Program-made: the position numbers and the translations under genes
Shown here: in pieces, positions 1 through 5,774 of the stretch
Layout: each line of letters starts with the position of its first letter
How positions within the stretch are numbered: the first letter of the stretch is position 1
Source: Flavobacteriales bacterium
Lineage (GTDB): Bacteria > Bacteroidota > Bacteroidia > Flavobacteriales_D > Parvicellaceae
Reading direction: 5' to 3'
DNA length: 6,398 nt
Assembly (NCBI GenBank): GCA_015488785.1
Contig: WFNC01000417.1
Location: 1-6,398, forward strand
Notes under the pieces: generated by a model
Databases searched by the model: none
What the model was told of the DNA's origin: nothing
What the model saw: only the letters and a program-made list of their open reading frames with translations

Positions 1-71
1 AAATTAGTTTGTGCTTTACCAACAAAACCAACTAGTATAAAAAAACTAAATATTATTATATTCTTTATCAT
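1..71 (-). CDS. Partial gene: N-terminal signal peptide of an exported protein (3' end outside window)
   Basis: Reading leftwards from an ATG at 71-69 gives 23 codons with no stop before the window edge: MIKNIIIFSFFILVGFVGKAQTN. This is a good signal peptide. It has a lysine near the N-terminus, a hydrophobic stretch of about 14 residues, and a likely signal peptidase I site between A and Q, the usual form in Bacteroidota. The mature protein lies outside the window, so its function cannot be named. The ATG is only 6 bp downstream of the stop codon (80-78) of the TPR/SpoIIE phosphatase gene on the same strand, so the two are probably co-transcribed. The product is inferred to be exported to the periplasm or outer membrane. 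Confidence in a real gene start is fairly high. The identity is unknown. Confidence 0.75.
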   Translation of the reverse strand, partial: MIKNIIIFSFFILVGFVGKAQTN

Positions 72-77
72 AATCTT

Positions 78-2654
78 TTATATTCTAATTCCAATCATAC
101 AAACATCATCCAATTGTTCGTTGTCTCCTTTCCAATCGTTGAATGTTTTTTTCATAATTGATTTTTGTTCTTCTAAGTTCAACAAACAAATTTCTTCAAA
201 CTTATTGCGAATCGGTTGGTAATAAAACTTCTTTCCTTTTGGCCCTCCTTTTTGATCGGGAAAACCATCACTATGAAAATAAAGCATATCGTTTTCTTGC
301 ACTTCCACAACATGTTCTTCTACTTTTATTTCGTCGCTGTAACCAATGTCAGCTTTTGAACCTTTTATTTTTTGAAGCTTATTATTTCTTACCAAATACA
401 AGCTGGTGTGCGTTCCTACAAAGTTTACTTTCTTAGCTTTAGCATCATAACTCAACAGCCCCAAATCCATACTGTCTCTAACTTTTGCGTCTTTGTGTCC
501 TCCTATTCTAACTTTTATACGTTTGTGAAGTTCTTCTATTATTTCTTTAGGAGTTGAATAATTTTCAAGTACTATTTCGTTTAATAAATTGTTGGCAACT
601 ATCGTCATAAAGGCTCCAGGTACTCCGTGTCCTGTACAATCGACTACTGCTAGATATTTTATTTCTTTTTTAGCAAAAGTCCAAAAGAAATCTCCACTGA
701 CTACATCCTTGGGTTGAAAATAAACAAAGTTATTTGTAAAATTATTCGTTACATCTTCAAATGATGGAAGAACTGCTTTTTGTAAGGTTTGTGCATAATC
801 GATACTGTCTCGTATTTGATTGTGCTGATGTGCTAATTCTTCTTTTTGGTTTTCTGCAAAATGTTGTTGTTCTTCTGCAAAGTTTTTTTGAATTTCTATT
901 TCTTTTTTCTGCTGTTGAATTTGTTTATTCTTTTTCAACATAAACAAGGCAAACAGAACAACCAACCCTAAACCTCCAAAAAGGGCATATTGTTGAATTC
1001 TTTTGCTTTTTAGTTCTGCTTCTTGTTTTGAAATTTGAACTTCTTTTATTTTTTGAGCTTTTAGGTGTTCTATTGAATCTGTAGCGGCTTGTTTTTCGTA
1101 CTGAGAGCGGTATTCATGTTGGATTAATGCTTTTTGGTTTTCTTTGTTTTGGAGGCTGTCTCGATATAGAATATACTCTTCATACATAGTTAAAGACTTA
1201 TCATACTCTTTATTCAATTTATATAAATTGAATAAACTTTTTGAAGCGTCTTTTAGTAATACAGCACTTCCAATTTCTTTGGCCATAGAATAAGCCTTTT
1301 CTGCATAGTCCCTTGCTTTTTTCATCTCGCCTTTTCTCTTATAAATTTCTTTAAGACCAAGGTATGAAGTTGCTATACCTTCCTTACTTTTTATATCTTT
1401 ATTAATTTTTAAACTTTTATTCAATAATTCCTCAGCTTCTTCAGCAAAGTTATGATCATTAAACTTCGTAAAATCAAATTCATTAATGTTCTCTATTTTT
1501 GAGAAAGCCTCATCATAGGCTTCCTTGTCCTCTAATGCTAAATAAACTTTACCTAAATTATAATATTGATTTGCGACTCCAGCTTTAAATCCAGCGGCAG
1601 TATATAGCTCTAAACTTTTGTTAAAAAATTCAATGGATTGAAAATATTTTTTTTGCTTTTCATACATTGACCCAATATTAGTATATGATTCTCCTATATC
1701 TTTTTTAACATCGATTTCGATTCTTATCGCTATACTTTTCTCAAAGAACTCCATTGCTTTCTCATATTCTTCCATTGCTTCATAAACAGCACCAATATTA
1801 CTGTATGTCCCCGCAATACCTTTTTTATTCTTTATTCGTTTAAAATTATTTAATCCTTTATCAAAAAATTCTAAAGCTTTAGAATACCTTCCTTGAAGCA
1901 TGTAAACTGTACCTAAATTATTATAAGTCAGTCCTAATCCTTTGTAGTCTTTCAACTTTTCTTTTACCAATAAACTTTCATAAAAATAACTCAATGCTTT
2001 TTCTAATTTTCCTTCCTCTTTGTAAATAATAGCCAAATTCATATAAGACCTAGAAATTCCACTTTCATCGTGGAGTTCTTTACTCATTAATAAACTTTTA
2101 TTATGATATTCTTTAGCTTTAAATTGATTTCCTTGATCAGATGAAATCAAAGCCATATTATTATATACAGCTGCAATTCCTTTTTTAAACTTCTCTTTTT
2201 CAAATAAACGAAGACATTTTGTATAATACATTAAAGATTTCTCTAGGTCTCCTTTATAAACATAAATATTTCCCATGAGCATTAGCGTTTTAGCTTCAGA
2301 CATTTCATCTTTATTCTGTTGACAGATGCTTAGACTTTTATCATAGAGTAATAAAGCTTTTGTAAAGTCTGATTTTACAGCAAAGGATAAGCCTTGTTGA
2401 TTTAAGTATTTTGATTTATACTTAAGATTATTTACTTTATCCGCATATTGTTCTCCAATAATCGCTAACGTCAATGCGCTATCTGGATTTGTATATATGA
2501 AGGATTTGTTATAGCTAATCAAAGCCTTTTGCCTAACCGTATCTTCTTCTTTCTCATCCTCCCATACATTCCATAAAGAATCTAAATTAGATTGAGAATT
2601 AAAACTTGCTGAAGCAATAAAAAAAAAGATAAAGAATAAAAGTAAATAGCGCAT
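78..2654 (-). CDS. TPR-repeat membrane sensor with cytoplasmic SpoIIE/PP2C-type serine phosphatase domain
   Basis: The product is 858 aa from the ATG at 2654. The open frame extends to a TTG at 2687, but the ATG is preferred because it puts a signal peptide (RYLLLFFIFFFIASAS) at the N-terminus. Residues about 80-495 are TPR units, with a GI-x-x-Y-x-N-x-G pattern recurring every 40 residues. A transmembrane helix lies at about 556-576 (YALFGGLGLVVLFALFML), flanked by Lys/Glu/Gln-rich coiled coil. Residues about 617-858 are a SpoIIE/RsbU-type PP2C phosphatase: SIDYAQTLQKAVLP (617-630), PKDVVSGDFFW (648-658, Asp655), DCTGHGVPGAFMT (672-684, Asp672), SDGFPDQ (795-801, Asp796) and QLDDVCMIGIRI (847-858). 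The expected metal-binding aspartates are present, so it should be active. By family knowledge it dephosphorylates Ser/Thr on a protein partner. The layout implies a periplasmic TPR sensor controlling a cytoplasmic phosphatase. The ligand and substrate are unknown, and no anti-sigma or antagonist gene is visible. It probably shares an operon with the exported protein that follows. Confidence 0.93.
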   Translation of the reverse strand: MRYLLLFFIFFFIASASFNSQSNLDSLWNVWEDEKEEDTVRQKALISYNKSFIYTNPDSALTLAIIGEQYADKVNNLKYKSKYLNQQGLSFAVKSDFTKALLLYDKSLSICQQNKDEMSEAKTLMLMGNIYVYKGDLEKSLMYYTKCLRLFEKEKFKKGIAAVYNNMALISSDQGNQFKAKEYHNKSLLMSKELHDESGISRSYMNLAIIYKEEGKLEKALSYFYESLLVKEKLKDYKGLGLTYNNLGTVYMLQGRYSKALEFFDKGLNNFKRIKNKKGIAGTYSNIGAVYEAMEEYEKAMEFFEKSIAIRIEIDVKKDIGESYTNIGSMYEKQKKYFQSIEFFNKSLELYTAAGFKAGVANQYYNLGKVYLALEDKEAYDEAFSKIENINEFDFTKFNDHNFAEEAEELLNKSLKINKDIKSKEGIATSYLGLKEIYKRKGEMKKARDYAEKAYSMAKEIGSAVLLKDASKSLFNLYKLNKEYDKSLTMYEEYILYRDSLQNKENQKALIQHEYRSQYEKQAATDSIEHLKAQKIKEVQISKQEAELKSKRIQQYALFGGLGLVVLFALFMLKKNKQIQQQKKEIEIQKNFAEEQQHFAENQKEELAHQHNQIRDSIDYAQTLQKAVLPSFEDVTNNFTNNFVYFQPKDVVSGDFFWTFAKKEIKYLAVVDCTGHGVPGAFMTIVANNLLNEIVLENYSTPKEIIEELHKRIKVRIGGHKDAKVRDSMDLGLLSYDAKAKKVNFVGTHTSLYLVRNNKLQKIKGSKADIGYSDEIKVEEHVVEVQENDMLYFHSDGFPDQKGGPKGKKFYYQPIRNKFEEICLLNLEEQKSIMKKTFNDWKGDNEQLDDVCMIGIRI
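1551..2280 (-). repeat. 120-nt periodicity encoding 40-residue TPR units
   Basis: Within the phosphatase gene, a related word recurs at exactly 120-base steps: starting at 1551, 1671, 1791, 1911, 2031 and 2151 (forms such as acctaaatta, cccaatatta, agccatatta), with a degenerate copy at 2271. Each encodes the (Y/S)-x-N-(L/I/M)-(G/A) part of a TPR helix. The copies differ at many third positions, so this is an old protein-level repeat and not a recent DNA duplication. Confidence 0.8.
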
Positions 2655-2918
2655 ATAAAGTTTTTTATAAAAAATAAATATACTCAATGTAATTAGCTTT
2701 ACGAGATATTTAAAGAGTTTTTTTTAAGACTTAGCCGTAATCTATTTTTGTAATTGCTTTTACCTCATTTTTACAATAATAACATAGAAAAATTAGTGCA
2801 TAAAATAAATTGAGTATTAACAAATCTAGCTTTCTGTTCATTTCTTTTTAGTTTAAAAACAATTTATAGAACGTACTTTTGCGGAAAGAATTATTTAACA
2901 CTTTTAAAAAATATTAAT
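2655..2918. other. Divergent intergenic region between the phosphatase and transaldolase genes
   Basis: This 264-bp, very AT-rich gap separates two divergently transcribed genes and should hold promoters for both. The plus-strand element at 2874-2881 is annotated separately. On the minus strand, the complement of 2821-2828 reads TAGATTTG, which fits the Bacteroidota -7 form TAnnTTTG. However, no TTG stands at the usual distance upstream, and its use would give a leader of about 160 nt for the phosphatase gene. I see no small ORF, RNA gene or strong hairpin here. Confidence 0.5.
2874..2881 (+). promoter_or_regulatory. Bacteroidota-type -7 element for the transaldolase gene
   Basis: TACTTTTG matches the Bacteroidota housekeeping -7 consensus TAnnTTTG and lies 37 bp before the ATG at 2919. 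The -33 position (about 2851-2854, GTTT) is only a partial match to TTTG/TTG with the usual 19-bp spacer. The predicted start site is around 2888, giving a leader of about 30 nt. Confidence 0.5.
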
Positions 2919-3575
2919 ATGAAATTTTTTATTGACACAGCTAATCTTGATCAAATAAAAGAAGCTGAAGATTTAGGTATATTGGATGGAGTTACAACTA
3001 ACCCTTCATTAATGGCTAAAGAAGGTATTTCTGGAGCTAACAATATATTGCAACATTATGTAAATATTTGTAAAATAGTTGACGGTCCAGTAAGTGCTGA
3101 AGTTATTGCTACAGATTTTGATGGAATGGTTAAAGAAGGGGACAATTTAGCTGAATTACACCCAAATATTGTGGTAAAAGTTCCTATGACTAAAGATGGA
3201 ATAAAAGCAATAAAATATTTTTCTACAAAAGGAATAAAAACAAACTGTACACTTATTTTTTCTGCTGGGCAAGCATTAATTGCAGCAAAAGCTGGAGCTA
3301 CTTATGTTTCTCCTTTCATTGGTCGCTTAGACGATATATCTGTTAGCGGAGTGGGACTAATCGAACAAATTCGTTTGATTTTTGACAATTATATGTTCGA
3401 TACAGAAATTTTAGCAGCTTCGGTTCGTCATCCAATGCATATTATTGAATGTGCTGAAATTGGAGCAGATGTAATGACAGGGCCGTTAAGCGCTATTCTT
3501 GCTTTAATCAACCACCCATTAACAGACAGTGGATTGGCTAAATTCTTGGCAGATTACAACAAATTAAACGGATAA
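2919..3575 (+). CDS. tal: Transaldolase (small TalC/FSA-type family)
   Basis: The product is 218 aa, the full length of the short transaldolase / fructose-6-phosphate aldolase family. It is a single-domain class I aldolase of the non-oxidative pentose phosphate pathway in the cytosol. It moves a dihydroxyacetone unit between sedoheptulose 7-phosphate and glyceraldehyde 3-phosphate. Visible motifs are MKFFIDTAN (Asp6), GVTTNPSL (24-31), VSAEV (58-62, Glu61), NIVVKVPMT (83-91, Schiff-base Lys87), NCTLIFSAGQA (109-119), YVSPFIGR (129-136, Phe133) and LAASVR. From my memory of the family, E. coli FsaA has Gln and Tyr where this protein has Glu61 and Phe133, and true transaldolases have Glu and Phe. 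Transaldolase is therefore a better call than the fructose-6-phosphate aldolase name that automatic annotation often gives. It appears to be a single-gene unit, with its own promoter element upstream and a terminator-like hairpin after it. Confidence 0.95.
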   Translation: MKFFIDTANLDQIKEAEDLGILDGVTTNPSLMAKEGISGANNILQHYVNICKIVDGPVSAEVIATDFDGMVKEGDNLAELHPNIVVKVPMTKDGIKAIKYFSTKGIKTNCTLIFSAGQALIAAKAGATYVSPFIGRLDDISVSGVGLIEQIRLIFDNYMFDTEILAASVRHPMHIIECAEIGADVMTGPLSAILALINHPLTDSGLAKFLADYNKLNG

Positions 3576-3581
3576 TTATAG

Positions 3582-3753
3582 TTATACCAAATAGATATTG
3601 AAATGCGCCAAATAAATAATTTTATTATCACATATACTTCTTCAAATAAAATCACCATAGCTAAGGCTATGCTGATTTTATTTTCATTGTCTATGTAAAA
3701 ATAAATTTTATTTTTTTTTAGGCGCATTTCAATACAGAATTGGTATTATACCA
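3582..3753. repeat. Long imperfect palindrome, MITE-like or intergenic repeat element
   Basis: The outer arms are a perfect 14-bp inverted repeat, TATTGAAATGCGCC at 3596-3609 and its complement at 3721-3734. They extend outward, after a short bulge, to TTATACCAA (3582-3590) facing TTGGTATTA (3740-3748). The inner arms at 3644-3661 and 3666-3683 pair at 17 of 18 positions around a TAAG loop. The AT-rich stretches between them also show partial complementarity, so the whole region is one hairpin-like unit. TTATACCA occurs in direct orientation at both ends (3582-3589 and 3746-3753), which could be a target duplication or part of the repeat. There is no ORF inside. This is the form of a non-autonomous palindromic element, but copy number cannot be judged from one window. 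Confidence 0.6.
3644..3684. terminator. Bidirectional terminator-like hairpin downstream of the transaldolase gene
   Basis: This is the core of the large palindrome. The stem ATCACCATAGC pairs with GCTATGCTGAT (one mismatch) around TAAG. It is preceded by an A-rich tract (AAATAAA) and followed by TTTATTTT, so either strand would give a stem plus U tract. It lies about 70 bp after the transaldolase stop, with no gene between. Termination is inferred from shape only. Confidence 0.45.
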
Positions 3754-3843
3754 TTTCTGAATTAAATTTACATCATGTATTTTTTCAGGATTGTATAAAA
3801 ACGCAAACAAAAACAAATCAAAACTAATTATCTTAGTTTATGA

Positions 3844-3873
3844 TTGTCATAAGCCTCAATTTTTGTAGTTTCG
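3844..3873 (+). promoter_or_regulatory. Predicted promoter of the YciO-like gene
   Basis: TTG at 3844-3846 and TAGTTTCG at 3866-3873 are separated by 19 bp. This matches the Bacteroidota housekeeping promoter layout (TTTG, about 19 bp, TAnnTTTG), with one mismatch in the -7 element. The predicted start site is near 3880, only about 16 nt before the ATG at 3896. Confidence 0.5.
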
Positions 3874-3890
3874 TACTTCAAAAATTGAGG
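3854..3890. repeat. Perfect 12-bp inverted repeat straddling the promoter and start region
   Basis: CCTCAATTTTTG (3854-3865) and CAAAAATTGAGG (3879-3890) are perfect complements separated by 13 bp. The -7 element sits in the spacer. The right arm ends in GAGG, an SD-like sequence 5 nt before the ATG at 3896. It could be an operator for a dimeric repressor. If transcription starts further upstream, it could instead be an RNA hairpin hiding the ribosome site. Both roles are inferred. Confidence 0.5.
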
Positions 3891-3895
3891 ATATT

Positions 3896-4513
3896 ATGTT
3901 AGTAGCGTTTTTTTCGAGTAATAGCATTGATGATAGAAAGATCAATGAGGTACTTAAAGCCCTTAGAAAAGGAGAGGTTATCGTTGTTCCAACCGATACT
4001 GTTTATAGTTTTGCTTGTGATTTAAACAACAAGAAAGCTCTTGATAAAATGGCTCGGTTAAAAGATTTAAAACTTAAAAAAGCTCATTTTTCACTTATTT
4101 GTAATAATCTAAGTAGTCTTTCCGACTACACCAAACCAATAGATAGGAGAGTTTATAAAATAATGAACAAGGCTTTGCCGGGTCCTTATACTTTTATTTT
4201 AGACGCGAGTAACTTAGTTCCTAAACTGTTTGGAAACAACAAAAAAGATGTTGGAATTAGAATTCCAGACAACGATATTGTTAGAACGCTAGTAGAACAA
4301 TTAGGTAATCCTTTGGCTGTTACGTCGGTTCATGATGTCGATTCTATTGTCGATTATACGACAGACCCTCAAGCGATAGAAGAACAAATAGGAAAAGATG
4401 TTGCGCTGGTTATTGATGCTGGTTTTGGTCAAAATGTTCCTTCTACAATTGTAGATTGTACCAATGGACAAATAGAAGTTGTAAGAGAAGGGATTGGTGA
4501 AGTTTTCTTTTAA
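3896..4513 (+). CDS. YrdC/Sua5 superfamily protein, YciO-like
   Basis: The product is 205 aa, a single YrdC-like domain without the C-terminal Sua5 domain. Motifs in order are RKGEVIVVPTDTVYSFACD (24-42), LPGPYTFIL (94-102), the GIRIP loop (120-124), NPLAVTSVHD (138-147), PSTIVD (182-187) and VREGIGEV (196-203). True L-threonylcarbamoyladenylate synthases (TsaC/YrdC, Sua5), which make the precursor for tRNA t6A37, carry a KxR motif before the first nucleotide-binding segment and an SxN motif after it. Here the corresponding places read LKKAHF and TSVHD. As I remember E. coli YciO, it has the same divergence and similar overall wording (RKGGVIVYPTD, PGNYTFIL, VVREGVGDV). I therefore assign it to the YciO branch. 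Automatic annotation will probably say threonylcarbamoyl-AMP synthase, and the sequence does not settle that activity. The start follows an SD-like GAGG and the inverted-repeat promoter. The gene is monocistronic and converges on the hydrolase gene, 31 bp away. Confidence 0.88.
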   Translation: MLVAFFSSNSIDDRKINEVLKALRKGEVIVVPTDTVYSFACDLNNKKALDKMARLKDLKLKKAHFSLICNNLSSLSDYTKPIDRRVYKIMNKALPGPYTFILDASNLVPKLFGNNKKDVGIRIPDNDIVRTLVEQLGNPLAVTSVHDVDSIVDYTTDPQAIEEQIGKDVALVIDAGFGQNVPSTIVDCTNGQIEVVREGIGEVFF

Positions 4514-4544
4514 TTGTAAATTAAAACCAAGACTTTAAAACATT

Positions 4545-5321
4545 TTAAAATTCAATTTTTAATCCATCGTAAGCTATCGAAACATTTTCGGGCAATAGTT
4601 TTTTTGTATCTTCATGCGTTCCCATTAAATGACTTAAGTGTGTTAAATAAGCTTTTTTAGGTTTAACTATTTCAATGATTTCTAATGCTTCTTCAAGCGT
4701 AAAGTGAGACAAATGTTTTTCTTTTCTCAATGCATTTAGAACTAAAACATCAGCTCCTTTCATTTTTTCAAGCTCATTGCTACTGATATAATTTGCGTCT
4801 GTAATATAAACAAAATTATCAATCCGATATCCGAGTACAGGTAGTTTATAATGCAACGATTCTATTGGAGTTATTTTATTACCTATAACTTCAAAGGGCT
4901 TGTCTTTAGTTATAATATTTGTATTTATTTTTGGTATTCCAGGGTATTGAAATTTTGGATTAAAAATATAATGATACTCTCTCGACAAGCCTTCAAAAAC
5001 TCCTTTGGTGCAATATATTTCCATTGGTTTTTTACTCATAAAGTTAAACGCTCTTATGTCGTCCAATCCAGAAATGTGATCTTTGTGTTCGTGTGTAAAC
5101 AGAATAGCATCTAATTCCATTACATTTTCTCGCAACATTTGCTGTCTAAAATCAGGTCCAGAATCTATGTTTATGTTTCCGTTACTTGTTTCCAAAAAAA
5201 CAGATGTTCTCAGTCTTTTGTCTTTGCTATCTTCCGACTGGCAAACCTCGCATTGGCATCCAATGACTGGTACCCCTTGTGAAGTTCCTGTCCCCAAAAA
5301 TGTAACTGCTTTTAAACTCAT
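4545..5321 (-). CDS. Metallo-beta-lactamase-fold hydrolase, PhnP-like phosphodiesterase family
   Basis: The product is 258 aa, full length for a PhnP-type MBL-fold enzyme. It opens with VTFLGTGTSQGVPVIGCQCEVC. Cys22, Cys24 and Cys27 match the three cysteines that hold the structural zinc in E. coli PhnP. The catalytic dinuclear metal site is intact: THEHKDH (76-82; His77, His79, Asp81, His82), His157 in SLHY, Asp175 in ITDAN and His228 in LTHLSH. His206 in LSHF is a candidate general acid. PhnP itself cleaves 5-phosphoribosyl 1,2-cyclic phosphate in phosphonate degradation. No C-P lyase genes are visible here, so the substrate in this organism may be another cyclic phosphodiester and I give no symbol. 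It is cytosolic, with no signal peptide. Its ATG directly follows the TAG of the 83-aa gene with no spacer, so the two are almost certainly translationally coupled. The stop is 31 bp from that of the convergent YciO-like gene. Confidence 0.92.
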   Translation of the reverse strand: MSLKAVTFLGTGTSQGVPVIGCQCEVCQSEDSKDKRLRTSVFLETSNGNINIDSGPDFRQQMLRENVMELDAILFTHEHKDHISGLDDIRAFNFMSKKPMEIYCTKGVFEGLSREYHYIFNPKFQYPGIPKINTNIITKDKPFEVIGNKITPIESLHYKLPVLGYRIDNFVYITDANYISSNELEKMKGADVLVLNALRKEKHLSHFTLEEALEIIEIVKPKKAYLTHLSHLMGTHEDTKKLLPENVSIAYDGLKIEF

Positions 5322-5573
5322 CTATATTCTTTTTTTATGCTGTTTTATTTCTGCTATTTCTTTTTCAAATTCGACAACAGTCAATGTGTCCCATCGATCT
5401 TCAAAGTTAGCAATCATATCTTGTATTAGCAATTGTTCGGGGAACTGTTTTGCTTCAATTTTGGATATTGAATATTTACTTCCCATTACTTTTATTTCGT
5501 CAAACTCTTTTTCCGATTTTATAAAGAAATAAACTTCTAATCCTTTGTATTTTCGATATTGTGGATATTCCAT
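5322..5573 (-). CDS. Small conserved-looking protein of unknown function, coupled to the hydrolase gene
   Basis: The product is 83 aa, soluble and charged, with no signal peptide, membrane segment or cysteine. It begins MEYPQYRKYKGLEVYFFIKS and ends in a basic helix (EKEIAEIKQHKKRI). The first half looks like alternating beta strands (LEVYFFI, EIKVMG, KYSISKIEA). The second half (QLLIQDMIANFEDRWDTLTVVEFEKEIAEIKQ) looks helical. I recognise no family. Its TAG stop (5324-5322) abuts the ATG of the MBL-fold hydrolase (5321), which supports a real, translated gene. A role as a partner or regulator of the hydrolase, or only shared transcription, is inference. No clear promoter was found upstream. 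Confidence 0.78.
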   Translation of the reverse strand: MEYPQYRKYKGLEVYFFIKSEKEFDEIKVMGSKYSISKIEAKQFPEQLLIQDMIANFEDRWDTLTVVEFEKEIAEIKQHKKRI

Positions 5574-5774
5574 ATTTATTAATTTTCTACGATTTAGCTT
5601 ATTTTTTTTTAATGCTTAGACTAAAAATTTGTTTGAAATTTCATAATACTAACATTTTATATTGTTACTGAGTTAAATGTAACAATTATATTCTTGTTTT
5701 TCATTATTATAAACAGCTAAGTTTTTGTTTAGTGGAATTTGAAATCCTATAATCTAAAATCACAACACTACGCT
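5574..5774. other. 201-bp intergenic region between the two minus-strand units
   Basis: This AT-rich spacer must end the zinc-knuckle transcript and probably starts the 83-aa/hydrolase operon. It holds one 8-bp perfect inverted repeat, ATTGTTAC (5661-5668) and GTAACAAT (5679-5686), with a 10-nt loop. No TAnnTTTG element on the minus strand and no ORF or RNA gene is evident. A short alternative hairpin, CTATTT (5775-5780) with AAATAG (5786-5791), covers the zinc-knuckle stop codon but has no U tract. Confidence 0.4.

Noticed and set aside
158..943. Plus-strand open frames at 158-436, 372-557 and 761-943
   Set aside because: They lie antisense inside the well-supported phosphatase gene, have low-complexity Phe/Leu/Ser-rich products, and show no motif or start signal.
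2655..2687. TTG start at 2687 for the phosphatase gene
   Set aside because: It would add 11 residues before a good signal peptide. The ATG at 2654 places the hydrophobic stretch correctly at the N-terminus.
2743..2750. TATTTTTG on the plus strand as a promoter
   Set aside because: It fits TAnnTTTG, but no TTG lies about 19 bp upstream, and it is 169 bp from the gene, with a closer element at 2874-2881.
4534..4549. TTTAAAA / TTTTAAA hairpin between the convergent genes as a terminator
   Set aside because: The stem is made only of A and T with a 2-nt loop, overlaps the hydrolase stop codon, and is expected by chance in such AT-rich DNA.
4851..5532. Plus-strand open frames at 4851-5114 and 5083-5532
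   Set aside because: They are antisense to the MBL-fold hydrolase and the 83-aa gene. The products look like reverse-frame shadows with no domain.
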